Shown here piece after piece: positions 43,143-54,706 of a DNA stretch of 54,706 nt (the first letter of the stretch is position 1; the number at the start of each line of letters is the position of its first letter). The translations under genes and the position numbers were made by a program. The DNA is from Ectocarpus siliculosus. Lineage: Eukaryota; Sar; Phaeophyceae; Ectocarpales; Ectocarpaceae. Where the stretch lies: positions 529,243 to 583,948 of the forward strand of contig FN649731.1 of NCBI GenBank assembly GCA_000310025.1, read 5' to 3'. The notes beneath the pieces are model-generated. The model was not told where the DNA came from and did not search any database. It saw only the letters and a program-made list of their open reading frames with translations.

Positions 43143-46100
43143 ATGGCGTCTGAAGAACATGGTGACGCTGTCCCGGTTAGAACGTCGTGGAACCCTCTGC
43201 GTGCCTTACGTTCGTGGGGGAGGATTGAAGAGCAACCAGACTTGGAACAGCCTGTGAGACGATTTCTGTCTTTTGTGTGCGTTGTGTACGCGCCTTTCCA
43301 GACGGGGCAGGCATCGGTAGTCTGCTGTGTAGTGGTACCAATTCACCGATGCATTGCATTTGTGAAGTGCGCATGTGGAGTGCACATTTTGCATCGTGTT
43401 TCCTTCTACTCATACGTACACAGTACGATAGACTCGCACGCTGTAGGTGTGCAGACAAGGCGTGCTGGTGCGTCGAATACGCTCACGATGTTGATGTTCA
43501 GTGGTCCTGAAAACGACCGCAGAGCACCTACAGCAGTAGTGCCTACCGCAAACGGCGGTGCTGACTTTCGCATAGAAAGAACGCCAGATAGATTGCGTTG
43601 GGCGGGGGCGGTCGCCAAGAAGCAATTCATCTTCATGAGAAAAATGACAGATCGATCAGTAGCACCAAAGTTGACCAATAGGCTTGGACAGCTGCGGTTA
43701 CAACAGTGCGGCAGGCCCCTTTGATCGGGTTTCAGAAACAGCAAACACAACCCAACTTCTCTCATTAGAACGCCCTCGAAATGGAAAGCGGATACATTTG
43801 AACCGTGATGTGCACAACATCATTCGTTATGGCCCATCGCGCATAACAACATGGAGAGATCGGGATGGTTTACATCGGTATGTAGCGTGGACCAACAGGT
43901 CGCAATATACCGCCAGACCTGGCCCGATCCTCTCGTCGCCCCCCTGCCCGACCGTGGTTGTCATGTCGCAGGGGCCCGTGATCACTCATGGGAGTGCTTT
44001 GGACGTGATGGTGGTGACACAGTTTCGCCCCGCTTGGGAGATTCAAGCACACCTCCGCTTCGTCCGCTTGCCCTACAGGTGGACAGACCAACACCAGCGG
44101 TGCTTGTTTGCTGGAGTTCCGCCGTAGAAGTGATGAGGGGTGGTGGTATTGGAGGTCGTGTTGTTGGGTTCTAATGTCCACTGTGATTCGTTGCTGTTGT
44201 GGCTCGTGTTGATGTGGTCGCGGTGGTGGCGGTGGGAGTAATAAATCGTTGGGCTTGTTCCATTCTTCGTTTGCCGGTGCCGTCAGTATTTTCGTTGGTG
44301 TGATGGTGGTGATGGATGTTGATGTTTGATGCTTGTCTCGTGACCACTCTCTGGCGGATGATAATGTTCGATGTTCGTTTCTTGGTCACACTCTCGACTA
44401 CAGGCGATAGTCGAGATACCAAACACACACGGCATTTTCTATTTTTCGGCGGTCTGCCTGAGTTTTCCTACTGATGCCTGCTCGATCTGTCTGCCCCCAA
44501 GCACACACACACCCCAACACAAACGCAGTCGAACACTGCCTTTCAAAGTGGGAAATGTTGCGCTTCACCAAACTTGCAAAGCTCTTTGCGAGTTCGAGTG
44601 AGCCTACACAGCGTGCCCCACAACGAGACCTTCGTCTACATCCCCCCGCACACCCGTTCACCCATGGCACCCAGAGTCGAGAACAGCAGCTACATGGGGT
44701 CGGCGGCGACGGGCCTGTACCCCGCCCTCACGGACGGCCAGTTCGTCCTCCGCTCCGAGGACGCGGCCGGCCACATCGCCAGCAGGCGCAGTGACGTGGA
44801 CGTCGGCCTCACGGAAGCGGAGAAGGTTTGCTTTTCGCGGTGCTCCCTTGCGTGTTTGGCGTCTGTGTTCGTTTGTCGCTTCTTGTTGGTCGAAGGTGTG
44901 GTAGCCCAGACGTTACAATACGCGCGGCGGAATGGTGTGTGGTGAGTGGGTTCGTTTGCGCGGTGCTCGCTTGAGTGGCTGGTGTTGTTTCGCCCAAGAC
45001 GTTAAGCGCTGGTACTCCGCCGCGTTGTGGGAGTGGAGAGGTGTTGTTGAGTCGGCATGTCCCCACTGTGCCGTGATGGGTGACAGAGACGCCGCCAGCA
45101 AGCATCTACACGCACATGCGGTATCGCATTCAAGTTGGACTGTTTTGTACTCCTCTCCGTCGGGGCCAGGGTGGCCTTCGGTGTATGAAAATGGCATAAA
45201 AAAGTGTACAGAGTACAGGCACCGACCTCATGCTTCCCCCTCCGCCCCTCGGTCCTGAAGAAACCACTCCCGTTTCCAGAAGTGTGCCTCATTCTGTATG
45301 TGTAAAGAGAGCCCTCCTGGCACGTAGGCGTCCGTATTGTTTAGTCTGATGGTTTTCATGATTGGCCTCGGGGGTGACCAACGCCAGACTTCGCATCTGG
45401 CCTCTCCACAAGCGGCGGTATATGTTAATGTGTAACGGCTGATGTTCAGTCAGCGTTTGTATACCTAGCATGTTTCCCTCGCGCGCACATTCCACGTCCC
45501 AGGTGGAGGCTCAGGCGTTAGCCATGCTGGTGAGGGAGGGGCTCCAGCCGCTCCTTCGGGTGATGCGCTACATGGGGGACGAGGGCGAAGTCCGGCAAAC
45601 GGTATGTGGGTGGGGTCAGAATTGGCCTGGACGGGGTTTGGCCATCCGGGTGTGTCGAGATATGCGGAGCATGATGAATCCTGGGGTGATGTTCGGTAGG
45701 CGCTGTATGGGGCGGCAGCTTATTGTGTTCGAATCCTGACCCCGAACGCTTTCCAGGCGGTCACCAAATGAAAACGGCATGGGTAGGAGGGTTTACAAGG
45801 TCCGGCCGTACAACTGCCTCTGCTAGCTGTGTGTCCTAGGGTCTCCCACCCCATGTCCTCTTGGATTTTGCCACCCCGCGGTTCGTTTCTTCTTCCGCGC
45901 GCGGAAGAATGGCCATGCACATGCCTTCCTTGCGAGAACCCGATGCCTCTTCCCGAACAGTTCTCCCCGCTGTTTTGTTTGGCCGCTCAACGGGTGTGCC
46001 ATGGCAACGCACACTCGCTACCCTCCTTCCTGTCTCGGCGTAGCGGTGCAGGTTTTCATCCTCCGGCCGTCTCACACTCATCTCCCTTCCGACCCTCTCA

Positions 46101-47537
46101 ACCTCGTCGGTTTTGTTGGTCGTGCAGGTCCATCCCCCGATGAAGAAGGCGTTGTCCTGGCCGCTGTCGTGGTGGTCGCCCGCCGCGGAGGGCCGGCGGA
46201 GCAAGCGGGAGTCTGCGGTTCGCGGTCTCGACCGGCTGAGCAAGGTGCCCTGCGTGTGCTACACATCGTGTGTTTGTTTAGTGGGTTTATTTCTAGCGTG
46301 GACCATTCCAACTCGCTGTGACCAGTGAAAGGCGTCAGCCTCAGAGGGGCTGAAAACAGGAAATGGTTCTATTGGCCACGATGGGACGTGCGTGTGTGTG
46401 CGTGTTTTGCTAGCGTCTACCTCGCTAACGGGGTAACCCAAAAAACAGAAATCAGTCTCAGTGCAGTTGAAAACAAGATATTCTTCTAATGTCATTATTT
46501 GGGCCCCCGTGAGTCGGCGTCATGGTGTGTGTGCGAGTCCTTCTTGTTCCCATCGACCGCGCAAACCGGCTGTGTGAGTGAATGTGTGTCTTAATGGTTA
46601 ACGCCGACCGTGCTCACTGGCCGACGCTCTTTGATCATGTGATTGCGTGTTTTTTCTAGTAGAATCGACCGCGCTAGCCGGCTGACCAATGTGTGGTTGT
46701 GTTTGTCTTTTTTCATTAGCATCGACCGCACCAGCCGGCTGACCAATGCCAAGAAGACAGTCACAGTGCGGCGTGTGTATGTATTTGTGTGTGTCCGTGA
46801 TTTTGAGGTCGTCCGTCGTTTGTTCCCCACTCGTGACCCAAGCCGGACGTATCTTCTCCCCGGCTTTTTGCGAACATGCCCAAAAGGGAGGTCTATTGGT
46901 ACGCCTTAGGCCTTAGTGAAATACGAGCCTCGGACGACCACCTCCAATTCACTCCTCGTCGTCGATCACTCCGGTTGGTCCTCTTCCTGTTTCACTGGGG
47001 ATTGGAGCCTGTATGACTTCGGCCCATCGCCTCTACTCTATGATACCATCAGACTACAAGGCAACGACAATAAACACATTTTCTCAACCACCCACGTTCC
47101 CCCTTCCCCCCCCCCGTAGGCTGAGCTGATAGGCCGGGCCAAGGAAATGTACGCGGCCCTCGACCTGAGGCTTGGAAACAGCAAGGAGGCGTTTTTCTTC
47201 GGATCGAGACCTACTTCCGTCGATGCCGTGGTTTTCGGGCACCTTGCGGAGGCGTGGACGATAGCGGTGCTGCTGGACTTGCTTCCCGCATTCGACAACC
47301 TGTCTCGGTGATTACTTGGCCCCTTCTTGTTCCTGTGTGCATGTTTTTATTATTAGCATCGACCGCGCTAACCGGCTGACCAATGAAAAGACGTCAGTCT
47401 TAGTGCGGTTGAAAACACAAAACACTTCTATCTGCCATGAACTGGGACCCCGTGAGGGGGCAGCATGGGGGAGGCTAAGCTATCCTTCGGATCAAAGACA
47501 GAAACAGTAGCAACAGAAGAAAACTGGACACGTCTAC

Positions 47538-47573
<36 letters not shown>

Positions 47574-49495
47574 TATTGGCATCGGCAGCGCTAACCAGCT
47601 GACTAGTGGAACGATGCCGGTCTCGTAGCGGGATAAAATGCGCGAACACGCTTTCTAGTCATAGCGTTTTCTGTGTGTGTTTTGATTGTTAGGTTCGGCC
47701 CGCGTTAAATGGCTTACCCATGAAATGACCTCAGCCACAGTGCGGCTGCAAACCGAAAATGTTTCCAGAGGCCGTGGTCTGGGACCCTGTGTGTGTATGT
47801 TTGTCCGATCGATGCTGGCGCCAGCCTCCGCAGCAGTTGGTGCGGTACATGTTTGACGTATCAGCCGGGGTCAGACGGGAGCCGCTTTTTTGTAGTTTTC
47901 TTGTATGCCCCACCTTTCCTGCTGCGGTTGCTGCCTTAGTTTCGTCGCGATGTTCGACAAATGTATGCTATCGTGCATCGCATGTTTCCTTGGAAGCATT
48001 GTTTGTCAACAATTTCAATTTGCGCTCCGTGCTGGTGCTGACCGACGTGATGCCCTGTAGTAGTGCTGCCGAGGGCTTCCTGAGTGTGCTTTTGGGGCAC
48101 GACTTTGTATGCCTGCTGCTGACGTCCATATCTGTGCGGGTGGTTCCCATAGTTCCTTTTTGTTGGTTTCCTTGCAATGCGCTGCGCAGCCTTTTCCGAC
48201 ATGTGTGCGACAACTACTTTCGGCCGGGATCATTCCCGCCTCCGTCTTCCGGCGGCGAGGGAGTTGCAGAGAGCAAGAAAAGCGGCAGCGAGGACCGGCT
48301 CAGGGACGCCATGCTAAGAGCGGACTATGTGAACTCCCATAACGCTTTCAACCAGCTGGCGGTGAGACCGATGGCGTCATTGGAGAGTGACAGCGCCTGG
48401 GAAAAACGGCAGCGCGGTCCGAGTAGTTGACATATTTTCGGTTGTTTTGAAGTGGCTGAGAGAACGGAGACAAAGCAGCTGGCAGTTGCTTAGCATAGGT
48501 CATACGAAAACGCCTCATTACATGAGTGAAAAGTGCTTTCATGGCCATCGCGTCGACGTTTGCATGTATTTGTTTGTTCCGACATTCGCTCAAGTTGCGA
48601 CATGTGCCACAAGGTACAACCGTCGTTTTTTCACTCGCCAAGCAGCTGATCCTTTGTTCACTTCGGGTTTAGGTTTTCCATCAAGGCAGTGAGTGAAAAC
48701 AACGCACTGCGCCTGCCGACCGCTGGTGCTCGTACTGCTTCTGTTATCCGATCCCCTTTGCCTTGTTACGCAGTCTCTTTTGACTTCGCTCGTCCCTTTT
48801 CGATCCCGCAGGGGTGTGCTCTGTGCTCCGAAGTCCCCTACATCGAGGACCCTTATCCCCCAAGACCGATCGCCAACGCCGGTATACCGCCACCAGGTGA
48901 ACCTGTTAACCGACAGCCTGGGGTCCGTACACACGTTTGCTTCAGCGATTGCGCTGTTTTCGAAATAAGGAAATTCGTAGCCACGTCCCTGAGGGAGGCA
49001 TGTGCCCCTGAAGCCAATCATGTGCCCGGGCGTTTTCCGAGGGAAGCCCCGCTCGCCTACTTTCACGCTTTGCACTGTCATCTCCAGTCACCCCCACGTT
49101 CTTCAATTCACTACAAGCCGGCAACCAGCTGGATCTCGCGGAAGACGCTTGGAGAGAATCAACCGATCGTCGCTTGAAACGGACTTTTATCCGGAGTCGT
49201 GTATTCACGGCACACCACCGCTCCGTTTTCACTCTTGCCCCGTGCTTCACTCACTCCTTCGTATATTGCCACGCGTCGTTGTTGGTTCCGGTTGGATGCA
49301 TTGACGGATATTGTAACGTCCAGTCCTTGCGGGAGATTTGCCCGGGGTCGAAGGGGCGCAAGGAACTGCCGCGGCCGGGAGCACCACAGCGGCGGCGGCA
49401 GCAGCAGAGGCAGCGGCCGGGAAAGCAACCGCGGCGAATGAATCCCTCCCCGTCAAGTACACCGTCATTTCCATTGCGGCCTTCATGGTTCTCTC
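43143..49495 (+). CDS. Metaxin / Sam37-like protein
   Basis: Exons with matching phase: 43143-43253, 43972-44078, 44612-44825, 45503-45601, 46128-46244, 47120-47307, 48190-48361 (336 residues so far). These are followed by 48812-48881 or -48896, possibly 49118-49205, and 49324-49495. Metaxins are outer mitochondrial membrane proteins of the SAM/TOB complex, which inserts beta-barrel proteins. The N-terminal thioredoxin/GST-N-like part spans residues 38-130 (ALDVMVVTQFRPAWEIQAHL, GLYPALTDGQFVLRSEDAAGHI). The GST-C/metaxin part includes ALAMLVREGLQPLLRVMRYM, then PLSWWSP, and the family signature FFFGSRPTSVDAVVFGHLAE with LPAFDNLSRLFRHVCDNYF. The 49324 exon has an Ala-rich linker and a hydrophobic helix (YTVISIAAFMVLS), fitting a C-terminal membrane anchor. 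The final exon after the donor at 49496 is not resolved; candidates start near 49796 or 49889. Confidence 0.8.
46290..46790 (+). repeat. Intronic minisatellite, metaxin intron 5
   Basis: Degenerate units of about 60-130 bp centred on AGCATCGACCGCGCTAACCG followed by GCTGACCAATG. Starts lie near 46297, 46414, 46545, 46661 and 46722. Several units continue with ..GTCAGTCTCAGTGCGGTTGA and AAACA. The same unit occurs in the next intron. Confidence 0.7.
47350..47800 (+). repeat. Intronic minisatellite, metaxin intron 6
   Basis: Units near 47356, 47578 and 47694 match those of intron 5 and include the extended tail ..GGGACCCCGTG / GGGACCCTGTG. A (TG)n run of about 15 repeats lies at about 47541-47572. 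Confidence 0.7.
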
Positions 49496-50315
49496 GTGAG
49501 TGTATTTACGCGCAACGTCTGAATGAAAGTTTGGAGAGATCGTTCAACATTTCAAGACGGCCGATTCATTCTTTGATGAACCACGACCGCCGCCATTTTG
49601 TGTGCGCGTACATCCTCGTGAGTACTCTGCTGCGACATGTGTCGCGTGTGGGCACGATTCAGAGTCACAAGATGCTGTTGGTTCCTCCTTGTTCTCCACG
49701 GTGCATTTGGACCTCTCAGCGCCACCGTACATGACATATCTTTTTTCTTGCGCTTCTCGAGCACCACCGTGCAATGTGGGGGCAGTTCTCCCCAGCATGT
49801 CCGTCTGCGTTGCTTCGTTGTGTTATCATGAGCCCTTCGCCCGTCAAAACCGGTTGTGCGCTTTTCTCGCGCCCGAGACCTTTGCCAGCCAGGAAGGTGG
49901 CGGAATGGAAGACGTATATTTTCGTATCCACCTCCTGCAATTTGCTTCGCCTGGCTCGTTTTTAGTAACCTGCGGCCTACTTTCTCGCGCGCTTGCTGTT
50001 CGTCTGAAAGCAACATTCTGTCACGGGGGTGACGGAACGCCATTCTGCGGAGCAATCACTGTTGCAAGTAAGATAAGCGGCGACCGCCGCTCCGGAGATA
50101 TGATGGTAGCCGCCGTTGCGTAGGCCTTGCTCGGTGGCCAGCCACTCTGGGCGAAAATTGCTGAGGACCAACCAGAGCGGCACGGGAGGGGGAGAGATAG
50201 ACGGCCTCTCTTCGATGGTGCTCACTTGCACTTCAGCGCTTCGGCTGGCCGAAACTGGCAATCAAGCGGTTGCAAGAGAGCGTGGTAAAACATAAAACCC
50301 GGCGGGACTCTGAGA
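49496..50315. other. 3' region of the metaxin gene, unresolved
   Basis: Probably contains the last metaxin exon and 3' UTR. Two acceptors would continue the frame from phase 2: GGGGGCAG at about 49788-49795, giving a short tail, and TTTGCCAG near 49888, giving a tail of about 75 residues ending at 50123. I cannot choose between them. Confidence 0.35.
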
Positions 50316-50440
50316 CATGAATGATGCAAATCCGTTTTCGTGCATGGACCAGAGTTAAGGGCTTTTGGGGCTTGAGACCATTGGACGAATGATGCAAAGG
50401 CGGTTTTGAAAATGGACCGGAGTTAGGAGCCGTTACTCGA
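50316..50440 (+). repeat. Two-copy degenerate 67-bp tandem repeat
   Basis: GAATGATGCAAA..GGTTTT..ATGGACC.GAGTTA occurs twice, starting at about 50317 and 50384. Confidence 0.65.
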
Positions 50441-50867
50441 AAATGGGGACGCTGAGAACCTGTCGACTGTATGGAGAAGGCCGAGAGGGTATGAAGGAGC
50501 CGCGCCTCTAGGACTCAACAACGGGGGGGAAACCAAGCTCCTTCAACGAAAACACAACGTGTGATGATTTCAGTAAACGCTCGGGTGTCAGCCAGGTGCC
50601 GACAAGGAGCTTGCTCCAGGTTTAGCACGCGTCCACACAGTTTGGCAGACGTGCTCACAGAATTTGTGTTCATTGACGAAAAAAGAAGGGTGACTAGGCC
50701 ATCGTGCCGCTGATGTGGTCGACAAACTCGCTTTTCAACGAACGGTAGGACCGTGAACAAGCTTCCCGGACAAGCGGTAAGAGTTAGGATACATGTTGAA
50801 CACCCTCGCTGGAGGAGGTGGTAACCGCCTTGTTTCACTCTTCGTATGGGCTTTCTTCCTCAAAGAA

Positions 50868-51525
50868 TAGGTGACAACCACTTGTCGTATTCACGCCTTC
50901 CCACACGCAGTTACCAACGTCTCCAATAGGCCAATTCAAACGTCCACCGCTCCTTGCCAAGGAAGGCAGTATCCTTGACCAATCTTCAGTTCGGCTTGCT
51001 GCGCTGTCGGCGAACAATGGCATGACGGACAAGAACTTCCCTCTTGTGGCATACAACAAAGCGATGAGGTTAGATTCCTCATGCGTATTGGTCGTACAAC
51101 AGCCCACCGAACACGCGTACACCATGATGAAGGCCCTCCATGATGTGCGGCACCCATCCCCCCTCGAGGAACTGCGATTTGTCAACAACGTGAAACAATA
51201 CGAGGTTGGGCACGTTGGATGCAAGTGCTTCCATCAAACTGTCAGACAAACTTGCGGGGCCCCGTCCAAGAACCACGAGACCGAGAGTATCGATACCCTT
51301 CACGTTTGTGACCACACACCCTGCCTCTCGTCGAACCTATCCCGAGCAGCGCACGTGCCATGTCATCTTGCCAACTTAACAGGTCTGTGTCGACAAGCCA
51401 AATTCATTTCAAACCACCACACGTTGTTCACTCACTCTCATATTGATCTTGTGTCCACCCGGTGGCTACACCGATCCGATCCCCTCGAACCCACACGCCG
51501 TATTCACTCTCGCAAACATGCGTGA
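50868..51525 (+). CDS. Unrecognised open frame, possible gene fragment
   Basis: The plus frame is open for about 218 codons without a clear start. It contains protein-like text such as FKRPPLLAKEGSILDQSS, LAALSANNGMTDKNFPLVAY and VVQQPTEHAYTMMKAL. ATG 51022 is the first upstream methionine of note. The 3' third runs into the satellite and is probably not coding. The opposite strand is also open over much of 50835-51315, so the coding strand is uncertain. No domain is recognised. Confidence 0.25.
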
Positions 51526-52092
51526 CACAGCTCCTGGGCATACCAACCACATTCCCCGACCATGTAATATCCTGTCCACTCGAGCTCCTGGGTGAATCTA
51601 TTCCATGTGTTGCAGCGAAAGCCTCGTTCACTCCATGTCACCTGTCTAGCGTCCATCATCGCCAAACGGACCCCATTGCGGACCCTTCTCCAGTCATGTC
51701 GTCTCGCCTCCAAACGAGCTCAGACTCCATGTCTATAGCTATTGGCCTTGTTAACTCAAACACCACTGGGTAGGATCGCTTCCACAGGTAGGTCAGATCG
51801 CTCCTCGCCATTCCTTACACCTTCCGTGATCCCCCTCCCGCCATTCCATCTCGCTTCCAGCGGAGGTCCAACCCCGTACCTCCCAACACATGCTTTTAAC
51901 AATAACACGTTGCTGCCTTGGAGGTCCACGTCTTCAAACCAGTCCTCCTGTCCCCGACCGTTATACAGTCTTGCCACCTCGGTTCCAGCGACGCTCGGCT
52001 GGAAGCGAGATGGCCCTACCTACTGAACTAGGGTCGAGGAAGGGACTCGTTTGACCAACATGTAATCTCCCACACAACCGACAGCATTGCTA

Positions 52093-52190
52093 ACCCGCCC
52101 ATGGGCATGCCCATGGGTGGCCCATGAAGTGCCCATGGGTGGCCCATGAAGTACCCATGAAGTGCCCATGAAGTGCCCACCGTGGGCACT
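52093..52190. repeat. CCCATGGG / CCCATGAAGTG array, part 1
   Basis: About eight CCCATG words spaced roughly 10-20 bp apart, alternating CCCATGGG (self-complementary) and CCCATGAAGTG. The array ends in the hairpin GAAGTGCCCACCGTGGGCACTTC. Confidence 0.8.
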
Positions 52191-52389
52191 TCAACCTATA
52201 AATTAGCCACCGGCATATCAACCCAGAATAGCCACCTGCACATCAACCTGCCAGTGCCAACCTAACGCGTATCGTGTGGGCTTGGAGTTTGGGTTAGGGT
52301 CGCGGTTAGCGTTAGGGATGTTATCCGCTCTAATTCCCGTCCCAGAGCAGATAGGAGTACACTGGTTCCGGTTGAAGGGCTCTCATTGG

Positions 52390-52555
52390 CCGCCGATGGG
52401 CTTCCCATGGGTTTTGACATGGACGCCCATGGGTCAACCATGGACAACAAAGACCCATGGGTCACCCATGAGCTGCCCATGGGCACCACGTGGTGCCCAT
52501 GGGTGACCCATGGGTAACCCATGGGCTGCCCATGGGTGTCCCACGGGCGTTTAAA
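52390..52555. repeat. CCCATGGG array, part 2, with 28-bp palindrome
   Basis: Ten or more CCCATGGG-like words. A perfect 28-bp palindrome centred at 52489/52490 (CCCATGGGCACCAC and its complement, 52476-52503) lies within it. The array interrupts the satellite. Confidence 0.8.
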
Positions 52556-54706
52556 CAAAACTGTAGAAAGTGTGGGAGACCCCTGCGATGCAACGTTCTT
52601 TGCGATGCAATCCCACCCCCGGCCTTTTCCCGCCGTGCCATCTCCTGGCCAGCGCTTACACTCCGTTCGTCCCACGCATATTTCAGAGACTGTATCACCT
52701 GCGTGGCGTCGCTACTCACCTAAACCAAGCATTCCCCCCACTCTCCTCCAGCCATGTTCTCTCCTGTCCAGCGACACTCCGATGTCGTGCCTCTCGACAC
52801 ACGCATTTATATATCGCTCTTTTCTGAACCCCTTGCCTACCAATCCCTTCTGCGAACTGCTCCCGCCATGCCATCTCGCGTCCAACCCAGCTCCGTTCCT
52901 CTTAATGCACACTTTGTTAACAAATAGTCTAATCACCTGCATTCCATCCTTCCTCACTAAGCCAATCTCATTCCCGACCCTTCACCCGCAATGCCATCTG
53001 GCTTCACGAGGGACGCCTTGTTCACAGACACTCACCTGGGCAGCAGTGCTCCTTGCCAGTCCAATCCCTTCCCCGACCGACCCTTCTCCCGCCATGCCGT
53101 CTTCCGTCCGACCGGGCTCCGGCCGCGTGCCTGCCGACGCACGCCTTGACCACATTCACTCACACTGCCCTGAGTACGACCGCTTCCAATCGTGCAATCT
53201 CTCCTCGCCATCCCTTCTGCCCGCCGTTCTCTCACCATGCCATCTCGGTTTTAAGACGACTCCGACTCCACGCCTCCTGTCGTCTACCTTATCCACTCAA
53301 GCTTCCCTGGCGTTCCAACGCGTGAGATCTTTCCTCGCCAAACTACTATTTTCCCTGATCATGCTCCCTTCATCATATCTCGCTTCCAGCGGAGCTCCGA
53401 CTCCGTACCTCCCAACGCATGCCGTGTTCACTAACAGTTCTTGCATTGCAGCTGCACGTCGTCACACCAGTCCCTTTCCCGACCCTTCTACAGACATGCC
53501 ATCCATGCCAGCCACACTCAGTTCAAGGGGAGATGGAATGACTGGAGAAGGGTCGGCAAAGGGACTCGTTCGACCAAGAGCCCTGCAACACAGGTGAGTG
53601 TGAGAGAACGAGGCGTCAAACACACGCCTTGTTCGCGCTGCAGGGTTCCTTGCCAAAACAGTCGTTAACCCGATACTTTGCCGGCCATGACATTTCCAGT
53701 CAACCCCTGCTCCTGGCTACACCGACGCCGTTCCTTCCAACCCACGCCTACCTCACTCACTCTCACCTACGCCGCATTGCACTTCGCCAAACCGGCCTCT
53801 GACTCTCCTCCAGCCATGAAATCCTAAGTCCACACGAACTCCTGGCTACACCGATTTCTTCCGGTCCAGTCCATGCCTTCTTGACTCATTCTCACCTGCG
53901 TGACATCATTCCTAGTCGAACTAACACCTTCCCCGACTCCTCTCCAGCCATACCATCCTGCCTTCCCCCAACCTTCATGCTACACCTCCCTCCCGCCTTC
54001 CAGCTGATGCCGTATTCACTCACGCATGCTTGCGCGTCATCTCTCTTCGTCAAAAGCACCCAGACAACGACCCATTTACCGCGATGCTATCTCACGTCTA
54101 CCCGGGCTCCTGCATAGATCGACCCCTTGCTTTCCAGCCCATGCTTCGTTTGCTCATTCAGGCCTCGGCGGCATCGTCGTTCGCTACACCCAACCCTCAC
54201 CCAACCCTTACCCCGCCATGGCATCTCGTCTCCACCCTAGCTGTAGGGTAAACACACACCTGGCTGTCCAAGTAACGACAAGTTCCCTCACTCTCGTTCA
54301 CCCGAGCTTCTAGCGAAAGAGACCTCCTTCCCTCCTCAAGTCTATGATTTTTCCATTCACTCGTACATGCGCCCCAACGCTCCTCGTCTAATCAACCCTT
54401 TCCCCAACCCTTCTCCAGCCATGCCATCCAGCCATGCCATCCAGCCATGCCATCCCCCCTCTACCCAAACTCTTGCCAACATCAAGTCTGTCCATTCTAG
54501 CCAATGCGTCGTAAAGAACTGGGAAGCATCGTTATCGGAAACGAACCCTTTCCTTGGCCTTTCTATCGCCGTGGGTTCTTGCCCCCCACCGAGTTCATCG
54601 CTAGGTCGATTCCATGCCTTCCCATCCACCCCTGGTTTAATCACTCGCACAAGCGTGGCATCGCTACTCGTCAAACCAACCCTTTCCCCCATATTTCGCC
54701 CGACAT

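Larger units (their letters stand above)
51350..54706. repeat. Degenerate satellite, period about 115-135 bp
   Basis: A recurring block reads, in consensus, CCCGACCCTTCTCCNGCCAT then GCCATCTCGCNTCCA, GGAGCTCC, CCAACNCACGCC, TTCACTCACNCTCACCTG, CGTGGCATC and CGCCAAACCA. Anchor positions of the CCATGCCATCT word or its variants include about 52631, 52751, 52865, 52988, 53091, 53234, 53371, 53493, 53684, 53812, 53946, 54081, 54215 and 54418, plus earlier ones at about 51560, 51694, 51841 and 51970. It continues past the window end. Long open frames here (for example 52521-53597) are by-products of the repetition. Confidence 0.75.

Noticed and set aside
52270-52320. TTAGGG-like words suggesting a telomere
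   Set aside because: Only two isolated GTTAGGG words occur, not an array; no telomere or interstitial telomeric block is supported.
52521-53597. 358-codon plus-strand frame in the satellite
   Set aside because: Its peptide simply repeats with the DNA satellite; there is no domain.
51350-54706. Regular spacing resembling a CRISPR array
   Set aside because: Units are long and degenerate throughout with no constant repeat and unique spacers; the window is eukaryotic.

Overview
The window looks like nuclear DNA of a brown alga (a stramenopile, probably Ectocarpus or a close relative). The main evidence is a cysteine/histidine repeat protein at about 17.03-17.75 kb with five units of the EsV-1-7 type, C-X4-C-X15-18-C-X2-H-X12. 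This domain is named after a gene of the brown-algal virus EsV-1 and is strongly expanded in brown algae. Genes are split by many 0.1-1.7 kb introns with GTGAGT-like donors and CAG acceptors, exons are GC-rich, and the spaces are full of microsatellites and degenerate repeats. No rRNA, tRNA, CRISPR array or bacterial-style operon was seen.

Layout. 0-16.9 kb is repeat-rich, with no gene I can name. It holds a partial retroelement-like frame at the left edge, diverged duplications, and a reverse-transcriptase remnant flanked by 270-bp direct repeats (6.27-8.18 kb, Penelope-like). 17-18.5 kb holds the EsV-1-7 gene followed by a 675-bp element with terminal inverted repeats. 18.5-25 kb is mostly featureless except for a minus-strand coiled-coil gene (22.5-23.7 kb, SF-assemblin-like). 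25.06-28.15 kb is a large inverted repeat: two copies of one LTR retrotransposon 5' end facing each other across a 436-base assembly gap. 28.7-30.6 kb is a decayed Ty3/Gypsy chromovirus integrase/chromodomain region on the minus strand. A third copy of the same LTR lies at 32.17-32.73 kb.

The right half carries two plus-strand multi-exon genes that I assembled by hand from splice sites and reading phase. The first (32.88-40.35 kb, 9 exons, about 836 residues) joins an N-terminal ankyrin domain to two tandem NTF2-like domains of the CaMKII-association/DUF4440 type and a C-terminal hydrophobic segment. Its two NTF2 modules arose by internal duplication of an exon set. The second (43.14-49.5 kb, at least 9-10 exons) encodes a metaxin/Sam37-type protein of the mitochondrial outer-membrane import/assembly machinery. 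From about 51.35 kb to the end the window is a degenerate satellite with a period near 130 bp, interrupted by an island of CCCATGGG-type palindromes.

How they work together: the named genes are independent eukaryotic transcription units, not an operon. The clearest interactions are between genes and repeats: an LTR ends 153 bp before the ankyrin gene start, a foldback MITE sits in that gene's first intron, and a minisatellite fills two adjacent metaxin introns. All exon models and family names come from reading the sequence and were not checked against any database or RNA data.
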